A DNA stretch of 64,000 bases from Alphaproteobacteria bacterium (GTDB taxonomy: Bacteria > Pseudomonadota > Alphaproteobacteria > Micavibrionales > Micavibrionaceae), in NCBI GenBank assembly GCA_002690045.1, contig NZDE01000012.1, positions 186,001-250,000 on the forward strand, written 5' to 3'. Position 1 is the first letter of the stretch, and each line of letters starts with the position of its first letter. Shown in pieces: positions 27,622 through 36,203 of this stretch. The translations under genes were made by a program, and so were the position numbers. The notes under the pieces are model-generated. The model saw nothing but the letters and a program-made list of their open reading frames with translations, did no database searches and was not told the origin of the DNA.

Positions 27622-28059
27622 TTATGCCGCAAGGCGCAAACCATGAACAGAAAGCGTATCATCAAACGTTTGAGGAGCGCGATTATCTTGCGTTGTTGTT
27701 TGCTGATCTGGCTGCTGTGGCATGTGGTTATGCGTACCCAACACATCAAATTGATGCACAGCGATAGCCCCTGTAAGCATTGCTGAATAAGCGGCCAACT
27801 GCATTTTCTTGGTTAAAGCCCCACCTTTGGACAGGCCCATTTCGCGCTTGCCGCAATAATCATCCGCGATCCGATGCATTGCAGATCCAGCGATCATTCC
27901 CCCGGTACCACCAAAATAACATGAAAACGCGCCTTCCCATACATATTCAGCGCCATGGATTATCGCTTCACACCCTGCGCCTGCAGCTATACCGAAAACT
28001 ACTCCAAGGGAAAACATTTTCCCTGCACCATATTTTGCACAATATCCCGGATACATCAT
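27622..28059 (-). CDS. Glycine-rich membrane protein, 145 aa
   Basis: Unknown protein. The start is the first of two adjacent ATGs after GGGGAGGGCGAGAG; the longer frame has no support. It has two Gly/Ala-rich hydrophobic segments (about residues 12-32 and 40-58), a third near 82-100, and a polar Gln/Thr-rich tail. Cysteines occur at about 6, 28, 44 and 66. It lies 25 bases after the gene at 28085 in the same direction, so the two may be co-transcribed. General build resembles 7020-7412. Confidence 0.6.
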   Translation of the reverse strand: MMYPGYCAKYGAGKMFSLGVVFGIAAGAGCEAIIHGAEYVWEGAFSCYFGGTGGMIAGSAMHRIADDYCGKREMGLSKGGALTKKMQLAAYSAMLTGAIAVHQFDVLGTHNHMPQQPDQQTTTQDNRAPQTFDDTLSVHGLRLAA

Positions 28060-28084
28060 CTCTCTCGCCCTCCCCTTAAGCGAC

Positions 28085-28714
28085 TTAAGCCAAATAAAAT
28101 AAATCTTCGATCTCTGGCAAGACGGCGCGCAAATCATCCATGCAAGGACGCACCATTGTACTGCCACAGCCAAACGTCTGGGCGATCATACCATCGCTAT
28201 AGCGCGCACCATCTCGGCTAAAAATTTCTCGCCAGAATGACTGTTGTTCATCATCACCTTTATAATAGGCAAATTCCGCCGCAGGGCGAATGGCGCTAAC
28301 CAACGCTTTCAACGCTGATTTATTCAAAATAATTTGTCCAACCTCTTCATTGCGGGAACAGGCATCCCCGTGCATCAAAGTACGGAATGCGTTAATTTTG
28401 AAATCCGCAAAGGGGTGTTTTAAAAGTGCCGCAAGTGCAAAACCAATATCAAGCGCCGCTTCAGGTTGATGCGTATCAAAGTTTACAAAACGCTGATAGG
28501 CTTTATATAGCGGCGATGCGCGCCAGAGGGATAAATCCATCAATACGTCTTTATCATTTTTGTCGAGAATATGAATTCTGAAACTTGCCAAAGGCCCGAA
28601 TGGACCAAATGTTTTAGATTCAATTACATATGGCGTCATTTTATAAGCTGACGCACTATTCAACACTTCAAATTTTAGGTTTTTCTTTTTCGCATTTAGA
28701 ATGGTTAATTCCAT
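28085..28714 (-). CDS. Hypothetical protein, 209 aa
   Basis: I do not recognise this protein. The start at MELTILNAKKKN has GAGG about 9 bases upstream. Soluble, no signal peptide, alpha/beta composition. It is transcribed divergently from glmU across a 190-base region that contains a perfect palindrome, so the two may share regulation. No function can be proposed. Confidence 0.65.
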   Translation of the reverse strand: MELTILNAKKKNLKFEVLNSASAYKMTPYVIESKTFGPFGPLASFRIHILDKNDKDVLMDLSLWRASPLYKAYQRFVNFDTHQPEAALDIGFALAALLKHPFADFKINAFRTLMHGDACSRNEEVGQIILNKSALKALVSAIRPAAEFAYYKGDDEQQSFWREIFSRDGARYSDGMIAQTFGCGSTMVRPCMDDLRAVLPEIEDLFYLA

Positions 28715-28792
28715 TTCTGACGTCCTCACACATTTAAGCAACTCTATATAATCGATCACTAATTTACATAACTTTACACATAAAGTCAAATT

Positions 28793-28815
28793 ATTTGTAA
28801 CAAGGCGTTACAAAT
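28793..28815. promoter_or_regulatory. Palindromic operator candidate upstream of glmU
   Basis: ATTTGTAAC (28793-28801) and GTTACAAAT (28807-28815): perfect 9-base arms with a 5-base centre. It lies 90 bases before glmU and 79 bases before the divergent gene at 28714. Size and symmetry suit a dimeric repressor; the regulator is unknown. Confidence 0.6.
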
Positions 28816-28904
28816 AGTGAGTTTAGCGCAAATTTACATTGCGAAAATTCACCGCTAATATAAAACAAAGTGACGTTAACGGTTTACTGAATAGAAGCAT
28901 CTAA

Positions 28905-30251
28905 ATGAGTGAAGAAAATTTAAGAATTGTAATATTGGCCGCAGGCATTGGCTCGCGCATGAAATCAAGCAAACCAAAGGTGCTGCATGAACTTGCTGGG
29001 CGCCCACTTATTTCCTGGCTGATTGAAGCAGCCGAGCAGCTAAACCCTGAAAAAATAATTGTCGTGACTGCCCCGCAAATGGACGATGTCCGCGAAGTTA
29101 TTGCACCGCATAGCGCAGTCATCCAACACAAAGCGCAAGGGACAGGCGACGCCGTTAAAGCCGCCTTACCTGAATTAGAGGGCTTCACTGGAGACGTATT
29201 GGTATTACTAGGCGATACACCACTTATGGCGCATGACACAATGCAAGACCTTATTGATGCGCGCCATTTGGATAATGCTGGCATTGCCGTCCTTGGCGTT
29301 GAGCTGGACGATCCGCACGGTTACGGCCGTTTGATCCCTGACAAAAAAGGCAAGCTTGCCCGCATCGTCGAAGAAAAAGACTGCAATGAAAAAGAAGCTG
29401 CATTCAACGTCGTTAATACAGGTGCATTTTGCGTTGATGGCACAAAACTGGCCGACTGGCTGGCGCAGCTTGATAACAAGAACGCGCAAGGTGAATATTA
29501 CTTCACTGACCTACCGGAAATTGCAGCACGCGAAGGCGTTAAAACGGAAATATGCATCACCTATAGCGAAGATGAAGTCGCAGGCATCAACAGCCGCGCG
29601 CAACTTGCCGCCCTTGAGAATGTTGTACAGCATGCGCTGCGTCAAAAAGCAATGGATGAAGGCGCAACGTTGTTAGATCAAGACAGCACTTATTTTTCTT
29701 ATGACACACAGCTTGGCCGCGATGTTGTGGTTGAACCACATGTTTTCTTTGGCCCGAAAGTGCGGGTTGGTGATAATGTGCGCATCAAAGCGTTTTCACA
29801 TTTAGAAGACTGCCAAATTGGCGAAGGCGCAGATATTGGCCCTTATGCTCGCCTCCGCCCTGGCGCAGATATTGGCGAAGGCGCACGCATCGGCAATTTC
29901 GTTGAAGTTAAAAAAACCAAAGTTGGCAAAGGCAGCAAAATTAACCACTTAAGCTATGCCGGTGACGGGGAAATTGGTGAGGGCGTCAATATTGGCGCAG
30001 GTACAATTTTCTGCAATTATGATGGCTTTGATAAGCACCAGACAAAAATTGGTGACCGTGCCTTTATTGGGTCGAACACGACAATTGTTGCGCCTGCAAC
30101 TATCGGTGAAAACGCCCTTATCGCAGCGGGCAGTGTTGTGACGAAAGACGCCCCGCGTGATGCGCTTTATGTGACACGTATAAAACCGATGATTAAAGAT
30201 GGCTGGGTCAGCCGTTTCCAAGACAAGAAAAAACAGCAAAAAGAAGGATAA
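28905..30251 (+). CDS. glmU: Bifunctional GlcNAc-1-P uridyltransferase / GlcN-1-P acetyltransferase
   Basis: Makes UDP-N-acetylglucosamine for peptidoglycan and lipid A. The N-terminal nucleotidyltransferase domain has LAAGIGSRMKSSKPKVLHEL (residues 9-28). The C-terminal left-handed beta-helix of hexapeptide repeats (about 250-430) includes GDGEIGEGVNIGAGTIFCNYDG, the acetyltransferase active region. Length (448) is normal. It is followed 5 bases later by glmS, an order that matches successive steps of the amino-sugar pathway. Confidence 0.97.
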   Translation: MSEENLRIVILAAGIGSRMKSSKPKVLHELAGRPLISWLIEAAEQLNPEKIIVVTAPQMDDVREVIAPHSAVIQHKAQGTGDAVKAALPELEGFTGDVLVLLGDTPLMAHDTMQDLIDARHLDNAGIAVLGVELDDPHGYGRLIPDKKGKLARIVEEKDCNEKEAAFNVVNTGAFCVDGTKLADWLAQLDNKNAQGEYYFTDLPEIAAREGVKTEICITYSEDEVAGINSRAQLAALENVVQHALRQKAMDEGATLLDQDSTYFSYDTQLGRDVVVEPHVFFGPKVRVGDNVRIKAFSHLEDCQIGEGADIGPYARLRPGADIGEGARIGNFVEVKKTKVGKGSKINHLSYAGDGEIGEGVNIGAGTIFCNYDGFDKHQTKIGDRAFIGSNTTIVAPATIGENALIAAGSVVTKDAPRDALYVTRIKPMIKDGWVSRFQDKKKQQKEG

Positions 30252-30256
30252 CCCCT

Positions 30257-32083
30257 ATGTGTGGTATTATTGGCATGATCGCGAAAAGCGATGCGGCATC
30301 AACTCTGGTCGAAGGCTTAAAACGCCTTGAATATCGCGGCTATGACAGCGCGGGCATTGCAACCATTCAAGATGGCGCAATTACGCGCCTTCGTGCACAG
30401 GGCAAATTGGTCAATCTTGAAAGCAAGTTGAAAGAGCAGCCAATTAAAGGCACTGTGGGCATTGGTCACACACGATGGGCAACACATGGCGTACCAAACG
30501 AAGAAAACGCGCACCCACACGCGACAGATAAAGTGGCGGTCGTGCATAACGGCATCATTGAAAACTACCGCGATTTAAAAGAAGAGCTTGGCCAAAACCA
30601 AGTCCACTTTGAAAGCGAAACTGACACAGAAGTCATCGTTCACCTGATCACGAGTTACATTAAACAAGGCCTTGCTCCTAAAGAAGCAGCGTTCAAAGCG
30701 CTCGACCGCTTAGAAGGCGCCTATGCCTTAGCCATCATCTTTTCAGGTGAAGAAGAGCTTATGATCGGCGCACGCCACGGCACACCACTAGCCATTGGCT
30801 ATGGTGAAGGTGAAATGTTTATTGCGTCCGATTCCTACGCACTTGCACCGCTAACCAAGAAAATCAGCTTCCTTGAAGATGGCGACCGTACCATCGTGAC
30901 GCGTGATAGCATTACGATCTACGATAATGATAATAACGAAGTCGAGCGCCCCATTCGCATTACGGCGCAGTCTGGCGCGACAACAGGTAAAGGCGAATAT
31001 CGCCACTTCATGTTGAAAGAAATTTACGAGCAACCTGCCGTGATTGGTGATACGCTTAACAGCTTCGTTCACCCATCAACAGGGCATATCACTTTGCCAG
31101 AAGCAGTTGTTGAATCGCTTTATAAATGTGACCGCATAACCTTGGTTGCTTGCGGCACGGCATTTTATGCCTGCATGGTTGCGAAATATTGGTTTGAACA
31201 ATTTGCCCGCATTCCATGTGAGATTGATGTTGCATCTGAATTCCGCTACCGCGAAGCACCAATGCCAGAGGGCGGGGCGGCGATTTTTGTTTCCCAGTCA
31301 GGCGAAACGCTTGACACCCTAGAAGCGCTGCGTTACTGCAAACGCGAAGGCCAAACTATTCTAAGTATCGTCAATACAATTGAAAGCACCATTGAACGCG
31401 AAAGCGACCATGTATTGCACACGCTCGCAGGGCCAGAAATTGGCGTAGCCTCAACGAAGGCCTTCACAACACAGCTAACAACGCTTGCTTGCCTTGCCCT
31501 CGCCCTTGGCGTTAAACGCGGCAAAATCGACACGGCGCAAGAGCAAGATTTTGCCGAAGCGCTTCGTAACGTGCCAAGCGAAGCAGCACATATTTTAAAT
31601 CATGACGATGCAATACGTGATATTTCTAAAGAACTTATCGAAGCCAAAGATATGCTCTATCTCGGCCGGGGCCTGCTTTATCCGCTCGCCCTCGAAGGCG
31701 CATTAAAAATGAAAGAAATTTCATACATACACGCCGAAGGTTATGCCGCAGGTGAAATGAAACACGGGCCAATTGCCTTGATTGATGACAGTGTCCCTGT
31801 CTGCGTCGTTGCGCCAACTGACAACTTATTTGAAAAGACGGCATCCAATGTGCGCGAAACAACAGCGCGCGGCGGCCAAGTCTTATTATTCTCCGACCAA
31901 GCAGGCTGCGACAACTTAAAAGACCAAAGCCGCTGGCAAGTAGAACTTGGCAATGTTCACCCCTTCGTCGCGCCGATTTTATACGCTATTCCATTACAGC
32001 TTTTGTCGTATCACGTTGCCGTATTAAAAGGCACCGATGTAGACCAGCCCCGTAATTTGGCGAAATCAGTTACAGTGGAATAA
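30257..32083 (+). CDS. glmS: Glutamine-fructose-6-phosphate aminotransferase (isomerizing)
   Basis: Makes glucosamine-6-phosphate from fructose-6-phosphate and glutamine. The N-terminal Ntn glutaminase begins MCGIIGM, with nucleophile C2 after methionine removal, and has the GHTRWATHG motif. Two SIS domains (about 285-425 and 455-595) carry VSQSGETLDTL and the C-terminal ending KSVTVE. Length (608) is standard. AGAAGG lies ahead of the ATG. Tightly packed with glmU upstream and panC downstream (2-base gap). There is no sign of the Gram-positive glmS ribozyme. Confidence 0.97.
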   Translation: MCGIIGMIAKSDAASTLVEGLKRLEYRGYDSAGIATIQDGAITRLRAQGKLVNLESKLKEQPIKGTVGIGHTRWATHGVPNEENAHPHATDKVAVVHNGIIENYRDLKEELGQNQVHFESETDTEVIVHLITSYIKQGLAPKEAAFKALDRLEGAYALAIIFSGEEELMIGARHGTPLAIGYGEGEMFIASDSYALAPLTKKISFLEDGDRTIVTRDSITIYDNDNNEVERPIRITAQSGATTGKGEYRHFMLKEIYEQPAVIGDTLNSFVHPSTGHITLPEAVVESLYKCDRITLVACGTAFYACMVAKYWFEQFARIPCEIDVASEFRYREAPMPEGGAAIFVSQSGETLDTLEALRYCKREGQTILSIVNTIESTIERESDHVLHTLAGPEIGVASTKAFTTQLTTLACLALALGVKRGKIDTAQEQDFAEALRNVPSEAAHILNHDDAIRDISKELIEAKDMLYLGRGLLYPLALEGALKMKEISYIHAEGYAAGEMKHGPIALIDDSVPVCVVAPTDNLFEKTASNVRETTARGGQVLLFSDQAGCDNLKDQSRWQVELGNVHPFVAPILYAIPLQLLSYHVAVLKGTDVDQPRNLAKSVTVE

Positions 32084-32085
32084 TC

Positions 32086-32931
32086 ATGAAAAACTTCAAA
32101 ACTGTCGCTGCGCTACGTGCATTCCGTCAAGAGATTACCAGTAAGGGCGAAACGCTTGCGCTTGTGCCGACAATGGGGGCGCTGCATAAAGGGCATTTGT
32201 CTTTGGTTGAACTGGCAAAAACCAAGGCTGACCATGTTGTGGTGAGTATATTTGTGAATCCCACGCAGTTTGGCCCTAATGAAGATTTTGATTCCTATCC
32301 GCGTATGGTTGAAGAAGACAGCCTAAAGCTTAAACCACTTAATATTGCGGGCGTATTTGCGCCTTCTGTGTCAGAAATGTACCCAAACGGCTACGCAAGC
32401 ACTGTTTCCGTCAGCGGATTAACGGACTGCCTCTGCGGGGCGGCGCGCCCTGGTCATTTTGATGGAGTTGCCACAGTGGTCAGCAAGCTTTTATTACAAA
32501 GCCGCGCCGATTATGCTGTGTTTGGTGAAAAAGACTGGCAGCAGTTACAAGTCATTCGCCGCGTCAATGCGGATTTAAATATCGACTGCGATATTATCGG
32601 CGCGCCGATCTATCGTGATGAGAAAAGCGGGCTTGCGCTATCCTCTCGTAATGCTTATTTGAGCACCAAAGAATTAGCCAGCGCAGAGACGCTGAATGTG
32701 ACGTTACGCAGCTTTGCCAAAGATATTCGTGATGGCGCAGATATAGACATCGCCACCGCAGATGCGACACAAAAAATCATCAATGCGGGCTTTAATAATA
32801 TTGATTATTTAGAGTGCCGTGAAAGCGAAAGCCTAAAGCGTGTAGATCAGTTTGACCCGAAACATCCATGCCGCGTTTTTGTCGCCGCCAAAATTGGCTC
32901 AGCGCGTCTGATTGACAATATGGCGGTTTAG
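32086..32931 (+). CDS. panC: Pantoate-beta-alanine ligase
   Basis: Joins pantoate and beta-alanine using ATP, the last step to pantothenate for CoA. Visible motifs: PTMGALHKGHLSLVELAK (HIGH-like, residues 26-43), VSIFVNPTQFGPNEDF, FGEKDWQQLQVIRR and the KMSKS-like SSRNAYLS. Length (281) is standard. It starts 2 bases after the glmS stop, so translation is probably coupled; panB is not nearby. Its stop overlaps the convergent methyltransferase stop by 4 bases. Confidence 0.96.
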   Translation: MKNFKTVAALRAFRQEITSKGETLALVPTMGALHKGHLSLVELAKTKADHVVVSIFVNPTQFGPNEDFDSYPRMVEEDSLKLKPLNIAGVFAPSVSEMYPNGYASTVSVSGLTDCLCGAARPGHFDGVATVVSKLLLQSRADYAVFGEKDWQQLQVIRRVNADLNIDCDIIGAPIYRDEKSGLALSSRNAYLSTKELASAETLNVTLRSFAKDIRDGADIDIATADATQKIINAGFNNIDYLECRESESLKRVDQFDPKHPCRVFVAAKIGSARLIDNMAV

Positions 32932-33608
32932 GCCGGTCTTTCCAACCTAAACACCATCATATATTCCGTCATATACCGCACAAGTTCTAACGGATTTTTA
33001 AAGTAGCGATCGCCGCCTGCCTGATAAGAAAAGAAACCATGACAATTCAAGCGATTGACGGCGACCGCAAACCCTGCCTTATCGAAACTTTTAACAATGT
33101 CGTTAAGGCTATAATTTTGTGGTGGCAAGGACGATTCCTCATACACCACGCTATACCAGCGTGGCCAGAGTGGGTTTTCTGCATATTCCCCAGTGGTCAA
33201 ATAATAAACGCCGCCCGGCTTTAACGCGTCATAAACATCACGCGCATGGGCATCCAACTCCGGCAGCAAATGCACTGCCCCATGCGAAAAAGCATAATCA
33301 AAACTGCTTTTATGGGCGCTTAATTCATCATCATGTCCATAATATATAGGACGTTTCCCGCGCAGTTGATTAGCCACTGCAGCTTTATCCGCTGCACATT
33401 CAACTCCCACAGCCTTTTTAAAAGGCTTGGCATCATACAACATGCGCAGGAAACCACCTCTATCACAGCCGAAGTCAAGAATCTTGGCTGACGATATATC
33501 GTCTTTGCTTATCTGTTCAATCATCGCACGCCATACAGACAGGCTCACATCTCGCTCATCTTCTTTTTCGATCAGCCGATCCCATGATTTTATTTTATCT
33601 GTCTGCAT
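32928..33608 (-). CDS. Class I SAM-dependent methyltransferase
   Basis: Rossmann-fold methyltransferase with motif I ILDFGCDRGGFLRML (about residues 43-57), the acidic end of strand 2 (GVECA) and a post-motif region HDARDVYDALKPGGVYYLTTG typical of small-molecule methyltransferases. 226 residues, cytoplasmic. It is the last of three leftward genes (aminotransferase, ATP-grasp ligase, methyltransferase) with gaps of 18 and -1 bases, so it probably acts on the same product. The substrate is unknown. GGGGGAGA lies upstream of the ATG. Confidence 0.85.
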   Translation of the reverse strand: MQTDKIKSWDRLIEKEDERDVSLSVWRAMIEQISKDDISSAKILDFGCDRGGFLRMLYDAKPFKKAVGVECAADKAAVANQLRGKRPIYYGHDDELSAHKSSFDYAFSHGAVHLLPELDAHARDVYDALKPGGVYYLTTGEYAENPLWPRWYSVVYEESSLPPQNYSLNDIVKSFDKAGFAVAVNRLNCHGFFSYQAGGDRYFKNPLELVRYMTEYMMVFRLERPA

Positions 33609-33626
33609 AACGTATCTCCCCCTATT

Positions 33627-34511
33627 TTAAGCGGCAATCTTATCAATTACATTCGCGATCATATCGGTGCCCGGCGTGAAGATTTCATCGTAAAGGCCTG
33701 GCTCGTTGATCTCTAGCTCCATCAACAAAAACTGCCCGTCGCGAACGACACCATCGACGCGCGCATAGAGCGGCTTATCTTCAAGAGCATCTATAACTTT
33801 CTTGCCCGCCGCGACCATCTGCGCATCTACATCTACAGGCGTTAAAATACCGCCATGTTTGGTTTGCACGCGGAAGTCGCCTAAAACTGGTTTTTTATGT
33901 ACGGCATAGGCAAATGCCCCATTTAAAAAGACCAATGCATATTCGCCTTCTTCTATCTCAGACATGTAAGGCTGCACCAAAGCATCCGAATGCGCATGCA
34001 CCGCAGAAATGGCCGCTAGACCAGCATCATCCATATCCGTACGCGCAATACGGCGCGTTTCATAAGCCCCTGCCGATACGGTCGGTTTAATGATGAAATA
34101 CGGCGCTTCCGCCCATTGGTTCAAACTCTTTTTAATCGCCTCTGCTGCATTATCACCCTGCTTGACGAGGCAAGTTGGCACAATTGGAACGCCGCGGCTT
34201 TCTAGGTCTAACAAATAGGTTTTCTCTAAATTCCACAGCACCAAATCAGCACTATTATATAATGGGCGCTTGGCAGCTTTCATCTCTAAAAGCCAGTCTC
34301 GATAGGCATCTAGCTCCAAGAAATAGTCCCATGTCGAACGAATGATAATGGCATCATAGCTATCCCATTTTACGTTCTTATCCGCCCATATTTCTAAGCT
34401 AACATTATGCCCCTTGTTCGTTAAAGATTCAGCCAAAGCAAGGAGCGCGTCATCAGGCGCATATGCCGTCCCATATAAAAGTGCGATATTCATACGCTTA
34501 CCATCCATCAT
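33627..34511 (-). CDS. ATP-grasp ligase of unknown specificity
   Basis: ATP-grasp fold: N-terminal pre-ATP-grasp Rossmann-like part (about 1-100, with AIIIRSTWDYF), central ATP-lid (FIIKPTVSAGAYETRRI, lysine for ATP) and C-terminal magnesium-binding part (ARVDGVVRDGQFLLMELEIN, then PGLYDEIF). The pattern resembles RimK/glutathione-synthetase-like enzymes and the cycloligase DcsG, which form amide or related bonds through an acyl-phosphate. The start is taken as the ATG overlapping the aminotransferase stop (TAATG); MNIALLYG six codons in is an alternative. 294 residues. The substrate is probably an amino acid or the product of the upstream aminotransferase. Confidence 0.85.
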   Translation of the reverse strand: MMDGKRMNIALLYGTAYAPDDALLALAESLTNKGHNVSLEIWADKNVKWDSYDAIIIRSTWDYFLELDAYRDWLLEMKAAKRPLYNSADLVLWNLEKTYLLDLESRGVPIVPTCLVKQGDNAAEAIKKSLNQWAEAPYFIIKPTVSAGAYETRRIARTDMDDAGLAAISAVHAHSDALVQPYMSEIEEGEYALVFLNGAFAYAVHKKPVLGDFRVQTKHGGILTPVDVDAQMVAAGKKVIDALEDKPLYARVDGVVRDGQFLLMELEINEPGLYDEIFTPGTDMIANVIDKIAA

Positions 34512-36034
34512 TATAATTTCAAATCTTTACTCGACGGCCCGCTTGTTTGCTGTAGGCCATGTTTTTGTTTAAATGCACGTGAAGGCTCTAATGACTTTAT
34601 ACTCGCGCTAACGCGGTTAAAAGCCTCGACCAATATTCCATGCCCCGCTTGGTAAGCCTGCTTCAATTCAGCGCTATCAGACATACTCAAAACGACTTCA
34701 TCATCAGCGCTATTTTCATTAGCCGCATTGTCTAATAGGCGCTGCTTCATGACTGGTGACAGCAAGTTGCTGACCTGTTCATAGCCAAGCTGCGCGAAGG
34801 CGATATACAGCGATAAATCATCATGCCCCTTGGAATAGCCCGATGAAAACGCGACGCTTTTTGTTGGGTCTTGGTCTTTATTAGGATCATAGAAGAAGAA
34901 GGTCAAATCATGTCCATCTTCTATCGTTTGGCCTGATGGCGCTTTGAACCCTTTCAGCGCATCCATATTCAGCATTGTATAATGCCCAGCCTCTGGCGCA
35001 TAAGGAATGCTGATATAACTTACAGCCTTGGTATTAAAATGCGCATTTAAATCTTGATTGGTTTTATCAACTAACGTTTCAATTAAATCCGCACGCACAG
35101 CATATTCGTCACGCGCCTCATCAAGCCAGCCTTGAGATGTATTCAATATAGCGCGCCCAATATGCTGTAAATAAAGCGGCACATCGGTAATCGTGAAGTC
35201 CATATAATGATTTACTTTATCCATTATATGTTTAGGCCCTGTGCCCCAACCAATACGGAAGTTCGCGACGCTGCGGTTTTTAGACCCGCTTGTTGCCGTT
35301 ATAACGTGCTTATCCATATCTGGAAGCGAACCTAGTGAGATTGTTTTCTTATCCTTAAATTCTGTATCGCGGAAAACTTCATCACAATAGACAAGCAAAT
35401 CATATTCGCGGATTACTTCCGCCAATGCTTCTAACTCTTGCTGCGTATATAATGCGCCCGTTGTCCCTGGGTTCCATAGCAGCAATGCGCCAATTTCTTT
35501 ATCCTTATTTTCAGGCATTTCTAACCATGCGCGCAATTCGCTCGCCATTAATTTATGGCCGTTATTTTTATCTGTCTCGACCCATTCTAATGATGAGCCC
35601 CATTTAACAGGCCAGTCCGCAAAAGAGTGATAAAAAGCAGCCGGTGCCAATAAAATATTATCAGGCTTACACACCGCAGATAAAACACCATCAAAAATAT
35701 GGCTCGAACCAAAACCAATTGAAACTTCGGTTTGCGCGGATTGCTTTATGCCGCAGCTCTCTTCAAAATATTTACGGATATCATCCAAAAACAACTCTGA
35801 TATATTCTGGTCAGGATACAAGTGATAAGGAAACTGAACAAAGTCAAACATTGTATGCTGCATGGCGCGCATCACATGTTCGGGCGGCGGCAACAAACAC
35901 CCGCCTTCCTTAAGCGATATGCCTTTTGTGAAGTCATGTTCCGTTGTTAATGATGCATTTCTAAAAAACGCGCCACGAATGGAATGAAGCCTTGCACTAG
36001 CTGTATTTTCATTTGGTTTTGAAAAATCTGACAT
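34511..36034 (-). CDS. PLP-dependent class I/II aminotransferase
   Basis: Fold type I aminotransferase. Signature residues in the 507-residue form: N188 in the NPGTTGA variant of the NPTG motif, D218 in YCDEVFRD, the PLP lysine K252 in SGSKNRSVANFRIGW, and R260. Longer than typical (about 400) because of an N-terminal extension and a C-terminal segment of about 90 residues rich in charged and serine residues. The start is uncertain: ATGs also lie 7 and 13 codons upstream, and none has a strong ribosome site. First gene of the operon; a near-consensus Fur box lies 47-65 bases upstream. The substrate is unknown. Confidence 0.85.
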   Translation of the reverse strand: MSDFSKPNENTASARLHSIRGAFFRNASLTTEHDFTKGISLKEGGCLLPPPEHVMRAMQHTMFDFVQFPYHLYPDQNISELFLDDIRKYFEESCGIKQSAQTEVSIGFGSSHIFDGVLSAVCKPDNILLAPAAFYHSFADWPVKWGSSLEWVETDKNNGHKLMASELRAWLEMPENKDKEIGALLLWNPGTTGALYTQQELEALAEVIREYDLLVYCDEVFRDTEFKDKKTISLGSLPDMDKHVITATSGSKNRSVANFRIGWGTGPKHIMDKVNHYMDFTITDVPLYLQHIGRAILNTSQGWLDEARDEYAVRADLIETLVDKTNQDLNAHFNTKAVSYISIPYAPEAGHYTMLNMDALKGFKAPSGQTIEDGHDLTFFFYDPNKDQDPTKSVAFSSGYSKGHDDLSLYIAFAQLGYEQVSNLLSPVMKQRLLDNAANENSADDEVVLSMSDSAELKQAYQAGHGILVEAFNRVSASIKSLEPSRAFKQKHGLQQTSGPSSKDLKL

Positions 36035-36080
36035 ACCCTTAACACCAATCCTCATTTGTGTATGCACAACCACCCTTGTT

Positions 36081-36099
36081 GCGAATGATTATCATTACC
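36081..36099. promoter_or_regulatory. Fur box
   Basis: GCGAATGATTATCATTACC matches the 19-base Fur consensus GATAATGATAATCATTATC at 15 positions, with the full central AATGATTATCATTA palindrome. It sits 47 bases upstream of the aminotransferase start and after the nadD terminator, so it should govern the three-gene leftward operon. Iron-bound Fur would repress it. Confidence 0.75.
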
Positions 36100-36127
36100 G
36101 CAACCACAGAATTTTACAAGATGTAAA

Positions 36128-36142
36128 TGAGAATTATTTGCA
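36128..36142. promoter_or_regulatory. Second, weaker Fur-like site
   Basis: TGAGAATTATTTGCA fits the 7-1-7 Fur pattern TGATAATNATTATCA at 11 of the 14 fixed positions. It lies 28 bases upstream of the stronger box, so the two could be bound together. Confidence 0.4.
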
Positions 36143-36161
36143 ACAAAGTGTTTATAACAAG

Positions 36162-36186
36162 AAAAAACCCTGTAAACACAGGGCTT
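36162..36186 (-). terminator. Terminator of nadD
   Basis: On the minus strand CCCTGT-GTTT-ACAGGG (36183-36168) is followed by TTTTTT, a classic intrinsic terminator 17 bases after the nadD stop. Confidence 0.88.
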
Positions 36187-36203
36187 TGCAATAGGCTAAA
36201 AAT

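Noticed and set aside
30200-30256. glmS ribozyme
   Set aside because: The space before glmS is 5 bases after glmU, far too short; the element is known from Gram-positive bacteria.
32928-36034. D-cycloserine-type biosynthetic cluster
   Set aside because: Only the ATP-grasp protein recalls DcsG. The other cycloserine genes are absent, and an aminotransferase and methyltransferase are not part of that pathway.
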